Translations under genes and position numbers: made by a program
Source: Breviolum minutum Mf 1.05b.01
Lineage: Eukaryota > Sar > Dinophyceae > Suessiales > Symbiodiniaceae
Direction of reading: 5' to 3'
DNA: 64,000 nt
Assembly (NCBI GenBank): GCA_000507305.1
Contig: DF239267.1
Coordinates: forward strand, 1 to 64,000
Shown here: positions 29,651-40,107 of the stretch, one piece after another
Layout of the letters: every line of letters begins with the position of its first letter
Numbering within the stretch: the stretch's first letter is position 1
The notes under the pieces: model-generated
What the model saw: the letters and a program-made list of their open reading frames with translations, nothing else
Told to the model about the DNA's origin: nothing
Database searches by the model: none

Positions 29651-30102
29651 TAAACTTTGATTTTGATAGATTTCCCACCTGTTCAAGATCTTCAAAATTG
29701 GATAGTAGATGATAGTATATAGTCGGTTTCTTGGCCCTTTATGACATGAAAAAAATTGGCCACACGGCCAAACCATTCCACACCCCCAACAAAGAGACAC
29801 AACTGCTGTGAGGATTGAAAAATGGAAACCAAACTCGACCAACGAGTTTTGACGACCGAGGCACTCCATAGCGGAAGTGCAAATTCGATCGTCGCTTTCC
29901 AGGCCTTGATCTGAGTCGACTGGAATTGATTTTAAGCCCTAAGGATTTAGGGTTTCAGTCACTTGGGACTCCAAGTGGTTTCGGGTGAAGCTGTTAGTAT
30001 GACGGGGCTGTTCTTGGGTTCCGATTGCAGGGACACGCTGGGACGCATTGGATGGATAGTGAAAATCATTTACAGACTTTTACAGAACAGGACAGATACT
30101 AC

Positions 30103-30161
30103 AGAGTGAAGCTGTCTGATTCGGTTGCACTATCTTGGAAACTTTCCAACATCTCTAAAGC
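30103..30161 (-). CDS. Short exon candidate
   Basis: Bounded by GAGCACAG and CACTCT followed by GTAGTA. The minus strand reads ALEMLESFQDSATESDSFT, acidic and helix-like. The plus strand is open here too (GHAGTHWMDSENHLQ onward), so the strand is uncertain. Confidence 0.4.
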
Positions 30162-30339
30162 CTGTGCTCATTCTGCAGCATGCTCACACCCTGTAAACCT
30201 GCTGCTCTGCACCAGCTCTAAAAAGGCTTGATCATGAGTCAAAGTAGGCTAGAGAGCCGCCGTTTTAAATCAAGTGAACCACTGAGGTCCCGACATGCCC
30301 TTCTCTATTGCATTGGTTTGACTGGCAGGCCAAGAGGGA

Positions 30340-30430
30340 AAAGCTTTGTTGCGGCCAAAACCACAGCGACAAGCCAACAAGCCAACAACGACAAGAACAG
30401 CAACAAAAACAGCAACAACATGAACATGTT
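30340..30430. repeat. CAA/CAG-type low-complexity tract
   Basis: Repeats of AACAAC and AACAGC (AGCCAACAAG twice) produce Gln/Asn-rich readings on the plus strand and Cys-rich ones on the minus strand. Confidence 0.6.
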
Positions 30431-30539
30431 CTAGATTCCAAACAATCCATGGGACTGCTGTTTGCCCAAACAGTCTTTGGTCTCTTTGGTGTAAATTACG
30501 TCAACTGCCAGGCACACGTACGTGTGGCTCAAATCTGAT

Positions 30540-31900
30540 TCTTGTAGAGCCCCATAGAGCACCCCCATCTGGAAATTCAATTTGGAATGTATATGGATGT
30601 CGATTAGCTGCATGTACATCCAAATTGCAGGCACCACCAACTGACTGTCCCAAACAGAATCTTTCCGAAAGGGGCGCAGAAAATCCCTGCTCACATTGTC
30701 CCTGCATAACGATAAAGTACAAACATCATCACATTCTTAGCAACAAATAGGTGCAAGTCAAGCTGATCAATTCTGGGCTGGCACTTGTTTTTTCAAATCA
30801 TTTTGGAATTCCACATTGATCTTAGCAAACTCAAGCAAGATCTCCAATACCTTCATTGACCTTTCTTCCGTTCCGCCCGCCTAAATTTCTTCATTCGAGT
30901 GGAGCCCGGTGTAGCAGCGGCCACAGACTTAGCAGGTTTTGACCGGTGATCATGAAATGGTCCATCGGTCCATGAAAGCAAAACTATCCAGCTGGTAGTT
31001 TCACACGGATCATTCAACAGAGTGGTAGATTTGGCCCTGAATCAAAGCCAAACCCTGGAAACCAATATTTAGGATCCGTAGGTACCATTTGCGGCTTTGT
31101 TTCCGAAAATGGATAGGGGACAAATCTGCAACCTTGTGAAATGGGACCCAATTTTGGGGAATCAAACTTAATGCAAATCTAATAGAATCTATGGTAAAAT
31201 TTGGAGATTTTCCCCCAACATAGTGCATTGTCTGGATTGGTACAATGACCCCTGTTTCAACCAAGTCCCAAAACACGTTGGTCAAATGGAACATTTGTTT
31301 TTTGTCTTTTCTGGAGAAACACACACTTCAAATCCTCCGAAAACATTTTATCTTAAATTTTGGACCTGGTTTGTCCTCCCAAACCAGTAGATTGTTGGAG
31401 ACAGCATTGCAAATTCCTGGCTTGAACTTTAACCGAACACTCAGCTAGGTCATCTATCACCCAAATAGTGTTACTAAGTAGACTAGACATGACTGACATG
31501 ACTAGTATCTTAGTCTTAGTAGTGTTGGATGTTGCTTTAAAATCTTCCTCCCTTTGTTGAAACTGGAAATCAATAGCTGTTTCTCCTAACAGGCATCGGC
31601 ATCGGCATCTTTCTATACGTCTTGGTCAGTCTTGGGACTTTCCAACAGCCAAGTCTGCAGTATCAGGTTTCAAGTACGGAGGTCGACACAAATTGGATCC
31701 TCAAGTATTGTTCATCTTATGGACACCAACGGATCGTAACCTTAAAAAAAACTAGCTTTTGGCTTTTGACACGATTTCTCGTACTGTCCCAATTTTTGAC
31801 GTTTCCCAAAAAAAACACAACCAATTTGGACTTTAGAGTTGGGAAAAAAGGTCACCACCCGTGATCGCCAGCACCGACGACGACCGCCGAATCCTAGGAC
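30540..31900. other. No gene assigned
   Basis: Open stretches on both strands (minus 31010-31324 is the longest) without paired splice signals. The left end of the well-supported exon chain is at 31901. Confidence 0.3.
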
Positions 31901-31996
31901 ATCAGACTGGTGTAGATCCAGGCATCAAATTGCCAAAGATGTCGAAGTAGACTCCGGCTAAGTTCCTTGGTTTGCGAGACGCGCTTTGTGGTTTCG
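31901..31996 (-). CDS. Internal exon, chain II exon 6
   Basis: A 96-bp exon after CATTTTCACCCAG. The first base completes the Ser codon begun by the previous exon. The minus strand then reads ETTKRVSQTKELSRSLLRHL and WQFDAWIYTSL. The likely donor is CTGAT followed by GTCCTA. No family is recognised. Confidence 0.7.
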
Positions 31997-32032
31997 CTGG
32001 GTGAAAATGGGCATAGGCTTACTTTATCTTAC

Positions 32033-32111
32033 CTTTCCAGGGAACTTAAAACATATCCTGGGACCTTGGTTGTGTGAGAGGCCTTATGTGTCACTCCACT
32101 AATGACACTCC
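32033..32111 (-). CDS. Internal exon, chain II exon 5
   Basis: It starts directly after TTTCAG of element B8 and ends GGAAAG followed by GTAAGA, a textbook donor. The minus strand reads SVISGVTHKASHTTKV and then PGYVLSSLE. A stop lies three codons after the donor, so splicing is required. It is followed by an apparent 36-bp intron (31997-32032). Confidence 0.8.
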
Positions 32112-32222
32112 CTGAAACTAATGTTTGTAAATAGGTCATCCCAAAAAGGACGTTTCATCATCTGAACCCACAAGTGATTTTCAGGGGCGTGGCGTTTGCT
32201 CTTAGTTAGTTTCAGGGAGGGT
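32104..32222 (-). mobile_element. Family B element B8 within intron 32112-32247
   Basis: ACACTCCCTGAAACTAATG at the left and TTAGTTTCAGGGAGGG at the right, with GGTCATCCCAAAAAGG and GTGATTTTCAGGGGC inside. On the minus strand its right-hand repeat gives the TTTCAG acceptor at 32112-32117. Confidence 0.85.
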
Positions 32223-32247
32223 TTTTCCACGCGTTTTTTTTTCCAAC

Positions 32248-32408
32248 TAGGCTCCCCTGACCCATCCAAAGTGATGGCTCCCGAATTGGCTGATGTCTGT
32301 ACCAACCTGCGAGGTACAGAAACTGCACCAATGATGTGGCTTGGGAAGCTTGGATTTGATGGGCTTTTGCGAAGGAAAACGAATCTTTTTGGAACGCAAA
32401 AAAAACTG
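32248..32408 (-). CDS. Internal exon, chain II exon 4
   Basis: A 161-bp exon between the end of element D8 (ACTACCAAG) and GAGCCTA followed by GTTGGA. In the phase set by both neighbours the minus strand reads KRFVFLRKSPSNPSFPSHII and then GAVSVPRRLVQTSANSGAIT, LDGSGEP. A beta-rich, probably extracellular domain is a guess. Similar DGSG motifs occur in an open stretch at 51670-51740. Confidence 0.8.
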
Positions 32409-32508
32409 CTTGGTAGTTGAGCCACCCATTTTGAAACATATATTAATAAGGATCATTTCCCCAGGTAGGGGTAAAACATGGTAAAAACTAAAAAATCTTT
32501 GAAGCTAC
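32409..32508 (-). mobile_element. Family D element D8 forming a 100-bp intron
   Basis: On the minus strand it runs from GTAGCTTCAAAG to CAACTACCAAG. The core GGATCATTTCCCC and TAGGGGTAAAA is kept. The flanking exons join in phase. Confidence 0.8.
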
Positions 32509-32613
32509 CAATTAGAAAAGATATCTTGAACACTCTTTTTGATCATCACACCAGCGACGCGAAGGTTCGAACAAAAACGGCCTCTCCACTTGGTCAAGCA
32601 ATTGATCACTATC
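32509..32613 (-). CDS. Internal exon, chain II exon 3
   Basis: A 105-bp exon after CAGCTGCAG. The minus strand reads IVINCLTKWRGRFCSN and then LRVAGVMIKKSVQDIFSN, ending TG before element D8. It joins exon 2 (32839-32927) and exon 4 in phase. A competing frame (SDQLLDQVERPFLF) is open but hits a stop before the donor. Confidence 0.75.
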
Positions 32614-32838
32614 CTGCAGCTGCTTGGTTGATCCGACACGTCATAAAAAGCTATCTCTGGCGACGCCCTCCGATCATCACGTTATGATCCTCAACGGTTG
32701 AATTTCTTGTTTGTGAAAGAAACCGCAATAGCTATTGAAGAAAATGAAGTATACACGACGTCCTTTTACAAACCATTTTTTGTACAACATTTTAGTATAC
32801 AAACAGAAAACCTCCAATCTGCGGAAACTTGGAAAAAC

Positions 32839-32927
32839 TTATGAAATGTGCCGCTGTGCCTGGCCATTCGCCACAAGATCGGAATAGAGCAACGCCTGCC
32901 GAATTGGATTGGCGGATTGGTGAGGTA
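32839..32927 (-). CDS. Internal exon, chain II exon 2
   Basis: It starts right after CAACAG of element A7 and ends CATAA followed by GTTTTTCC. The minus strand reads YLTNPPIQFGRRCSIPILW and then RMARHSGTFH. The two trailing bases complete a Lys codon with exon 3. All three frames are open here, so the choice relies on phase. Confidence 0.65.
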
Positions 32928-33028
32928 CTGTTGATGGAAGACATCCTGCACCAGTTGATATGGTTTATCCCACTATTTGCGAGGTTTTATACATCCCAGG
33001 GTGTGCAGGATTTCTTCCATTAACAGTA
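32926..33028 (-). mobile_element. Family A element A7 containing a 97-bp intron (32928-33024)
   Basis: The inverted repeats TACTGTTGATGGAAGA and TCTTCCATTAACAGTA are intact. On the minus strand the intron is ACT, then GTTAATGG to CATCAACAG, then TACC. Both flanking segments read in phase. Confidence 0.85.
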
Positions 33029-33057
33029 TTTCCCAACATGGAAGTTTCGACCTTCTC
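33025..33057 (-). CDS. Short exon, chain II exon 1
   Basis: A 33-bp segment after the pyrimidine-rich TTTTTATCTCATGTCCTTGAG. The minus strand reads EKVETSMLGNT and stops at element A7. Its length is a multiple of three. The small size keeps confidence moderate. Confidence 0.5.
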
Positions 33058-33099
33058 CTCAAGGACATGAGATAAAAAGTTTCATACCCTCTCGGGTTT

Positions 33100-34080
33100 G
33101 AAAACAAATATCCCATTCAAAAGCAGTCGAGAAGATGAGTCTCCGGCTTCCCATTATCAAACTTTCAGGCTGCAAATAATTTGGCAGAGAACATTCCATT
33201 CCGAACCCCATTCCCACTTTTATCCACCTAGATCTTCCAAGGGGTTAAGGGGTGCCTATACACCATCCCTTAAGGTTCAAACAGCACCCTTTGGAAGATG
33301 CAGGCACCTTTTATCCCATATAAAATCCGACCAAACTCAAATTGTTCAAGCAACTGACTCCGTGTTGCTTTTGGGTCATTGGGTTGCCAAGGCCAGCGGA
33401 AGAATAATTCATCGAATAACGACCATCTCAAGGGCGGGTCAAAGCACTATGAATCGAAGTACCATTCAAGTATCCCTCCAGCAAATCGAGTCAATATCCC
33501 ACCTTAAGAATAGGACAATGGTTGACTCTAATAAAGTGCCGATTGGTAAGAGGATATTTTTTTGGTTTCCAGGAGGGTATTTCCCTCAAACGCCAAAGAA
33601 GAATCAAAAACTTGATGATCAAACTTGATATTCATGCATACACAGAATTGACATTTAGACTTGATCCTTTGGATGTTTTTTTCCGAATGGTTATAGATGC
33701 TATAGCTGTGATCTATTTTGAATTATTTCGATCTGAAAGTTTGGCAAACTCACATATCCGTAATATCAGTCTGTGCCTGACTCTGCAATTGCGAGGGCGT
33801 GGTCGGCAATTGATCAGAACTGAGCACGAATTGGCCACTAACTCGCTGGAAAAGGAGCATTTTTTTCTCCGAAAGTTCCCAACATGTTCCATTTTTCACG
33901 GCTGGAAACCACAAAAATATGTCCGGCTCGGAGTGGGAGGCGGGTCCGATGATTTTCCTTTTCAGTTGCTGTCGTTTTTTAGGTTCCAAGAAGCTGTCAT
34001 TTTTCCAGGGTGTACTAAGCTGTTAGTACATAGCATGTGTGGCACCAAGATGACAGATTCAAGCTGCTGCAACCAAACTT
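33100..34080. other. Long plus-strand open stretches, uncertain
   Basis: Plus-strand frames at 33098-33628 (176 codons) and 33522-34082 (186 codons) are the longest after the LRR gene and overlap each other. Their readings (for example GQSTMNRSTIQVSLQQIE) are not convincing, and no acceptor/donor pairs stand out. Minus readings are also open in places. Coding status is unknown. Confidence 0.3.
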
Positions 34081-34173
34081 GAACGAACATAGAGCACTGT
34101 AGAAGTTGATGGTAGTGAAAAGCAAAGGACCATGTACTAGTGCCTACTTGTGCCATCCACTTTCAAAGTGCTA

Positions 34174-34283
<110 letters not shown>

Positions 34284-34319
34284 ATATCAATATCAATATC
34301 AATATCAATATCAATATCA
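34284..34319. repeat. (ATATCA)n hexamer repeat
   Basis: Six or so ATATCA units directly adjoining the TCA run, as if derived from it. Confidence 0.9.
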
Positions 34320-35392
34320 GTCAGCATCATGTCAGCTTGGGACTATACCCTGGTAAACACAATGATCGCTGGAAATGTCGCGATCATGCTGCTGGGCCCC
34401 TGTGCCTGTGCCTCGACTTCTGAGTTTCCAAACTTTTGGTCCAACAAATCCAGCACAGCTTGCTGTGTGCCGTTGTCTGACCTGAAGATGTGAAGTGAAC
34501 TTCATCGCAGTTTGTTTTTCTCTCGAGAACAACACGCTTAAACTTGAACATCGAAAGTACGATTTTTACCAAACACGAACCTTTGGACCCATGTATGAAA
34601 TAACATACATAAATTACATAAACATTCATCAATTTGGGTATTGTCGTTGCCAACTCTACAAGTACAATTTCTCACGATCATTGCTTTGAAAGGCAATGAT
34701 ATTACAGTAAACCACCACTTTTAGTCAGCCTGAAGAAAATTTCGTCATTTTTGGGAGGATTCCCCCACGAAATTTTCCTGAAGCACTGGGCTTCTTTATA
34801 TTAAAGTACTCCTCATCCATCTCAAAAGTCCCTGGGTGACCCGGACGGATCCAAGGATAACACGTAGTCTAAATTGTTGACCAAATCTGAGCAACGTGAC
34901 CGTTTTTCGATGGCAAAACTATCGGGGTTCCCAGGTGGGGTGAATCCTATAAGCAAATGGGATGTATAACCAGCCATCGTCAGTGCATAGAAAAGTCCAG
35001 CTGTGAGAAAGCGACAAAATATTGAACAAACATGGTCATGCAAGTGATGAAAGTGGAGGATGCTCATGACTGGTTTGATCTAGGATTGTAGGGATTCCTT
35101 GTTGGAAGATATAATCAAACCCATCAAAGAGTATGACTGACACCTCAAGGGGCCACAAGAATCATTGTCCACAGCATGTCGCAAAATGAAATTTGATATT
35201 TTTTGCGCACAGAAAGATCAGAACCTTGATACCTTTAGTTAATTCAAGCCGCCAGTTTAATATTACAAACATGCCAGGGTGGACTGGAGGCATCTGCATT
35301 CTCTGCTGCATCCAAACCTTGGTAGCCATGGATGTAAGCTGGTAATGCATATTGAATGCATTGAATAGCACACACTTCCGAAATTTACAAAA
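34320..35392. other. No gene assigned
   Basis: Both strands have short open stretches. The minus readings at 34822-35067 and 35162-35371 lack paired splice signals. Confidence 0.3.
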
Positions 35393-35488
35393 AGGAACCT
35401 GAACCTTGGTGTTTATTTCTAGATGTTTTTCCTTTTCCAGTTTTCCAAATGGGCCTTTTTCAGGTTGTTTCGCCGTTAGGTTCCATCA
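35393..35488. mobile_element. Family C element C1
   Basis: GGAACCTGAACC at the left and GGTTCC at the right, with TTTTTCCTTTTCCAG and GGGCCTTTTTCAGG inside. It is related to family B. Confidence 0.6.
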
Positions 35489-36117
35489 CTGACATCATCA
35501 AAAAATTGAGCTCTTTGACCATCAATGGCAGCCTGCGTATTGTTCTGCACTGGCAAACCTGAATTCCAACACGGAGAACTCAATGACTCACGTTGAATGA
35601 TAACCAGTCAAGGATTCTTAAATCAACCTCGAAGATCATAAAAGATCAATATGCATTGAAACAAACAAATTGATGAACATGATACAATCTAAATTATGGC
35701 TGGTTTTGGATGGGAGTTGAGTTTTGTCCGCTCATGTTCAACAAGATTTATATCAAGTCTTCGTTTTTACCACCACAAAACATCACTGGCCGGTTTTTTG
35801 GCCACCTCAAGATGTAAGGCTTGACATTTCCTCCCAAAGAGCAAGACATAAACACAGTACCTTCATTTTAGATAATCTAGCAACAAGTGCTTGAAAACCA
35901 TGAAACAACACACACAGAAGTTCATATGTCATATCTTTCACCTTGCTGTACATTTCACATTCATCAACAACATTTTGCTTAGTAACATTTTCACAAAACA
36001 GCCACAAAATCACAAAGATTTATGATTTCAGCTCCACAGAAAAACAGCTTCCGCCTTTTTTGGTAACTTTGAGGTGAGAATTTTTGACCTCCAAACAAAT
36101 CGACTCCGAATCGACTC

Positions 36118-36180
36118 TTGAGCTCCCCTGGCTCTGCACAGCAACGGTGGCGCGACTTTTCTAAGCCAGCCAATCAGGTG
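36118..36180. other. GC-rich exon candidate, strand unresolved
   Basis: The plus strand reads SSPGSAQQRWRDFSKPANQ and ends AATCAG followed by GTGAAG. The minus strand reads HLIGWLRKVAPPLLCRARG. Confidence 0.35.
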
Positions 36181-36407
36181 AAGGGCGACACCCGGAAAAG
36201 GGGAGCCGGGGACTCAGCGTCTATCAGTGGTGTGTATATATACCAAGTACTTCCAGTTCCCAAAATCCAAAAAAATATTTGGAACCTGTTGCTCCCAGGC
36301 AAGCCAATATATCAGATAACGATCGACCGTGGTTCCAACTACATTGGGAACTGGAAGATGAGGGCATACATACACTACAGTCTATATCCATGTCATGTTC
36401 TGTACTA

Positions 36408-36555
36408 TCTCCGGAACCTTTTGGCATGTTGTGCTTCTTGCAGAACAACTGAATCAACAATCAACATATAATCAACTCCAAACCTAGACTTGATGTATGC
36501 TCCAGCATTTTCACTACAACATTTCCAAAAGCTCAGCGGCTTAGCTGCTATCTTT
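36408..36555 (-). CDS. Exon, joined to 36593-36659 by a 37-bp intron
   Basis: After AATCCCCAG the minus strand reads KIAAKPLSFWKCCSENAGAY and then IKSRFGVDYMLIVDS, VVLQEAQHAKRFRR before TAG at 36405-36407. It either ends the protein here or is cut earlier at TCTAG followed by GTTTGG (about 36482). The phase matches the upstream exon. No family is recognised. Confidence 0.6.
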
Positions 36556-36592
36556 CTGGGGATTTCCACGCAGATTTCGGTGGTCCAACTAC

Positions 36593-36659
36593 CTGAGCTT
36601 TCCGACTGCTCCATAGGGGGTGTAGACCTCCACATAGAGATACAGCGTGTAGTTGTTGC
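36593..36659 (-). CDS. Internal exon, beta-strand-like
   Basis: A 67-bp exon between GGATTGAG and AGCTCAG followed by GTAGTT. The minus strand reads NNYTLYLYVEVYTPYG and then AVGKL, with alternating hydrophobic residues as in a beta-sandwich. It joins 36408-36555 through an intron of only 37 bp (36556-36592). The long frame that continues through that intron is an alternative. Confidence 0.6.
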
Positions 36660-36719
36660 CTCAATCCAAGGCTCTGAATTGGAGGTCCCTGGGCCCTGGG
36701 GTCACTGATGATCAAATAT

Positions 36720-37450
36720 CATCCAGGTTGGGCTCCTTCATGAATGATGAGAAAACTTGCAACAGCAACACATTATGCCATGGCATAATGTTGTGTGGAC
36801 CAAAGAAAAAACCAGTTGAAATGGAGATGTATGCGCCATCTGGTGCACCTGATCTCCCACTCCGATTTTGCATACATGCCTATGGCTCCTAAATTGGTGC
36901 CAAAAGGACCCTGAAATTGGTCATGTTCTGTCAACTCTAGGGTCAGTTGTGACAATGCGACTTTTTATAGGTCATCTCAATACATACACCCTTCGAATCC
37001 CCAGAATCCCTAGTTCACACCCTCCATGGACGTAACCATACATGAAATTTCGCCCACCCAGAAATGTCATGAACATAATAACATGTTCCCTACATGTTCC
37101 CTGCAGAAACCTACAATTCTGTTTTTCTTTTCAAGTGAGGTAGTGAAGCCCTTCCGATGACTCCCTTTCTTCCACACTGCAACCACCCACTTTCCCAGGT
37201 TTCCCTGACTGGGTTCGCCCAAGACCAAACGGCTCAGCGCCTGTGAAAGTTTATCCCCTCCAAATCCATCAACGTGATTTATCTTCCCAACTTCCAGAGT
37301 GTTTTTCTTTTGGTCCTGTCTTTTAAGAGCAACCCGAAATTTGTTGCACTTGTTTCTTTTGGCTGAACTTTTCAGATGTTGATGACACATCTGCAAAACT
37401 GTGACTCCAAGACAACAGCCATCATCTGGGTGTGTGTCAATATGAAGGGC
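36720..37450. other. No gene assigned
   Basis: A plus frame (36653-36892) and minus frames at 37067-37396 are open without paired splice sites. There is a short palindrome at 36778 (TTATGCCATGGCATAA). Confidence 0.3.
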
Positions 37451-37566
37451 CTACTCCCCCCAAAACTAACGGCTGGGGAACCTAAAAATCCACGTTTGGA
37501 AGATGACTTTCCTTTTTGAAAGGGGTGATTTTTTTGGTTCCAGCCGTTAGTTTTCAGGGGAGTACT
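37451..37566. mobile_element. Family B/C element
   Basis: CTACTCCCCCCAAAACTAACGG at the left, inverted at the right as CCGTTAGTTTTCAGGGGAGTA, with nested GGAACC and GGTTCC and TTGGAAGATGACTTTCC. Confidence 0.8.
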
Positions 37567-38090
37567 CCTTTTGGTATCCAATTCGAAAATGATCCAAATC
37601 ATCAAAATTCGATTTCAGGGACCCAGCAACAGATCCAGTTCCCCGCAACTTGAAGGCCTTCGAGGACACTTGCTGTGGATCAGCGCTAAAGGCCGCATCC
37701 AATGGATTGCCCTCCACGAACTTGATGTAGCCTAAGCAATAACATCACCCAACACTCGCATCCACTTTTTTTGGAAGTGCCATGTTTCATCCGGGATCAT
37801 GTCTTCATGTTGGTCTTTATCCTTCAGGACATTTCATGGTAATTCCTCGCCAAGTGGGAAGGCAGCAACAACGAGTCAAAGTTTGTTTACAGTATATGAA
37901 TGGATACCCGTGAAACATCCGGATATGCAGGGACATCATCTGCAAAGCACAGCATCCACGAAAATCGCCATGGTATTTTATCCAAGTGTGCTTTTCTATA
38001 CCAAGCTGCAGCCAAATATTGAAACCTGTTCGAACAGTCACCGATTTCTATATAAAACAAAAACATCAGGTAAATGATGTGAATGCTTGG
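37567..38090. other. No gene assigned
   Basis: Both strands are open in 37799-38077 without decisive splice signals. Confidence 0.25.
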
Positions 38091-38097
38091 AGGATCA

Positions 38098-38236
38098 ATC
38101 CCAATTCGTAAGTGGTTAATAACCATGGTGATCGCAAGTCCCCTAAACATCGGGTCAATCCCCTTCTAAATGGCGTTTTCATGGCTCAAAAACGTGGGTT
38201 ACTACTTACTAAGTGGGATGATCCTCCAAGTGGGGG
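38098..38236. mobile_element. Family I element I2
   Basis: CCAATTCGTAAGTGGTTAATA, AACCATGG and TACTAAGTGGGATGATCCTCC resemble 13217-13297 and 48595-48730. Confidence 0.6.
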
Positions 38237-38289
38237 AAGGGTGGACTGAACACCCCTTCCACCCAATCTTTCTGAGTTACCCTGCCAAA

Positions 38290-38399
38290 GGAGTAGGTCA
38301 ATGGCAAATCCGTGGCCACCCAATCTGGTGCACTGACCACCCGCGGCCTTTAAGGAGCTGAGCGATGCGGAAAAATCAAGGACATTAATCGATATTGAG
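38290..38399 (-). CDS. Exon candidate
   Basis: The minus strand reads SISINVLDFSASLSSLKAAG and then GQCTRLGGHGFAIDLL next to element D9. The D9 end lacks the usual AG (CACCTCA), so the acceptor would have to be TTTTTCAG inside the element. The donor is unknown. Confidence 0.4.
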
Positions 38400-38494
38400 G
38401 TGGTGGTTGAACCAACCCATCTGAAAAACATGCTTGTCTTATTGGATCATTTCCTCAAGTAGGGATGAACATGAAAATAGTTGAAACCACCACT
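38400..38494. mobile_element. Family D element D9
   Basis: GTGGTGGTTGAACC, TTATTGGATCATTTCC, AAGTAGGGATGAACATG and TTGAAACCACCACTCAA. The terminal CTAG is changed to CTCA. Confidence 0.8.
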
Positions 38495-38499
38495 CAACA

Positions 38500-39090
38500 A
38501 TGATTTTTGTCCGCAGTTTCGAAGTGAGTGGTTCAAAACTGAACAACCAAGTGGTACATTTAGTTTGTGTTCTAGTGCTAGATGCTTGGCATCTTTCCGG
38601 TATTCTCTCCAAAATTTTGCTGCCGATCCGAAGTAGATCCAAACCCATCCAAGGCTCCTCTTCCGGAAAGCTTGAAAATCAAATCATCTTTTGTGGCTTC
38701 GCATTTTTTGGGTGTATGGAAATATGCAACGATGTGATGGAAGACATAATCTAAGCCTGAACTCGCGCTGCAAGCCATCATCATGTCCAGTGGCATCTCC
38801 TTTCCGTCCCTTTTGGACATTGAGAAGGGGAATGACAGCGAGAATTGAGGAGAAGCCTCTAGATCCAAATTGAATTTTGGTCACATATTGATCCAAACAC
38901 ATCAGAATTACCCATCAAAAAATTGAGAAGCCAACATGTTTTTCTTATCGTTTTAGCTAATTCTATATGGCTACAATCATCTCCTCATTCAGGGGAAATC
39001 CATCATCCCTGCAAGTTGACGTCTGAGACTTGGACGTGTCCATGGACTCATTGCGGGGGGTGACCTGGAGCCAGGGCCAGTTTTTCCCAC
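38500..39090. other. Open stretches, no gene assigned
   Basis: Minus frames at 38578-38868 read, for example, SMSKRDGKEMPLDMMMACS. Coding status and boundaries are unclear. Confidence 0.3.
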
Positions 39091-39091
39091 C

Positions 39092-39179
39092 TTGGGATGA
39101 TGCTAAAACCCTACAAATAATGGGATTTCAACAACCAACCTCAATAGGTGATCGCTGGATTTCTTAACCATCAACAGTA
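39092..39179. mobile_element. Family A element A8, left end decayed
   Basis: AAACCCTACAAATAATGGGAT and GCTGGATTTCTTAACCATCAACAGTA are present; the left repeat is not. Confidence 0.7.
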
Positions 39180-39326
39180 TTATATTACTAGCATATTACT
39201 CATTACTATCATATAAAAGTTCTGAGATCAGGCCATTTTGTCCGGGAAAATGAACATGACAGACCTCTTCATTCATGTTTGGTGTTCAAGGACTTCGTTT
39301 CCAAGCAAACCATGTCGATGGTCTAT

Positions 39327-39413
39327 CCCATAGGATCCATGTATGGTACATTTCCCTACATTTGCCATAAGAATCAACCGAATGTAGTTCAATATACCAT
39401 ACATGGATCCTAC
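39327..39413. mobile_element. Family H element H4
   Basis: CCCATAGGATCCATGTATGG, then CATTTCCCTACATTTGCC, and AATATACCATACATGGATCC: a near-palindrome. Confidence 0.8.
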
Positions 39414-39419
39414 AGTATG

Positions 39420-40000
39420 GGTATGTTCATCTATCGTCACTTCTCTCCCATCCACCTCCAAGCGTCCACCGCGCGGTGGCAAGCCGGCGGTTTCGATGAC
39501 AATATCGGAGAAACCAGTGACCTCACAACACGAGATTCGTGCTGCAAATGAGCTTAAATGTTGCAACCCGGGTGCAAAAGAATGTAAAAAAGTCATCCAG
39601 AATATCCATGATACAAAAACATCCACAAATCCATAGTGCTACAAGATTTCTCATTTCAATCTACCCTGTCATCTATTGACCCAAGAAGTAATGGTCAAAT
39701 CTATATACACATCACCACAGGGAGATTCCAAGTGCCCCTTCGTTCGTGAGGTGGATGTTCAGGCGTAGCCTTCGTGTTGATGGCCGTTGTCACCGGGTCT
39801 AAGGGACGATTCCAACACGTTTGGCCAAGCTTAGTACCGCACCCAGGGAGAATCATTCAGAAATACGAGGATTTGAATTTGAGGTGAGATATTGATATAG
39901 AGTAAGTTAAGCTAAGAGTAAAGCAGTTATGTGGAGCAGTAGCAGTTTGTAGTACCAACCACAAGTACACATATTGACAGATGGGTTTAATTCTGATTAT
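39420..40000. other. Open on both strands in part, no gene assigned
   Basis: Minus 39450-39626 reads SCCEVTGFSDIVIETAGLPP and then RGGRLEVDGREVTI, which is quite protein-like and may be an exon. The plus strand is open as well. Confidence 0.35.
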
Positions 40001-40006
40001 GACTAG

Positions 40007-40107
40007 TTGGTAGGTGCCAAACCCATTTTAACAAAAATTAGCCCAGCCCAGATGCCATCATTTCCCCAAGTAGAGGTAACAAATAACAAATCTTGTCTCC
40101 ACCCCAA
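40007..40107. mobile_element. Family D element D10, diverged
   Basis: ACTAGTTGGTAGGTGCCAAACC and ATCATTTCCCCAAGTAGAGG remain. The right end is degraded. Confidence 0.65.

Noticed and set aside
33098..34082. Two overlapping plus-strand ORFs of 176 and 186 codons as genes
   Set aside because: Their readings look compositionally random, they overlap in different frames, and no splice or start context supports them.
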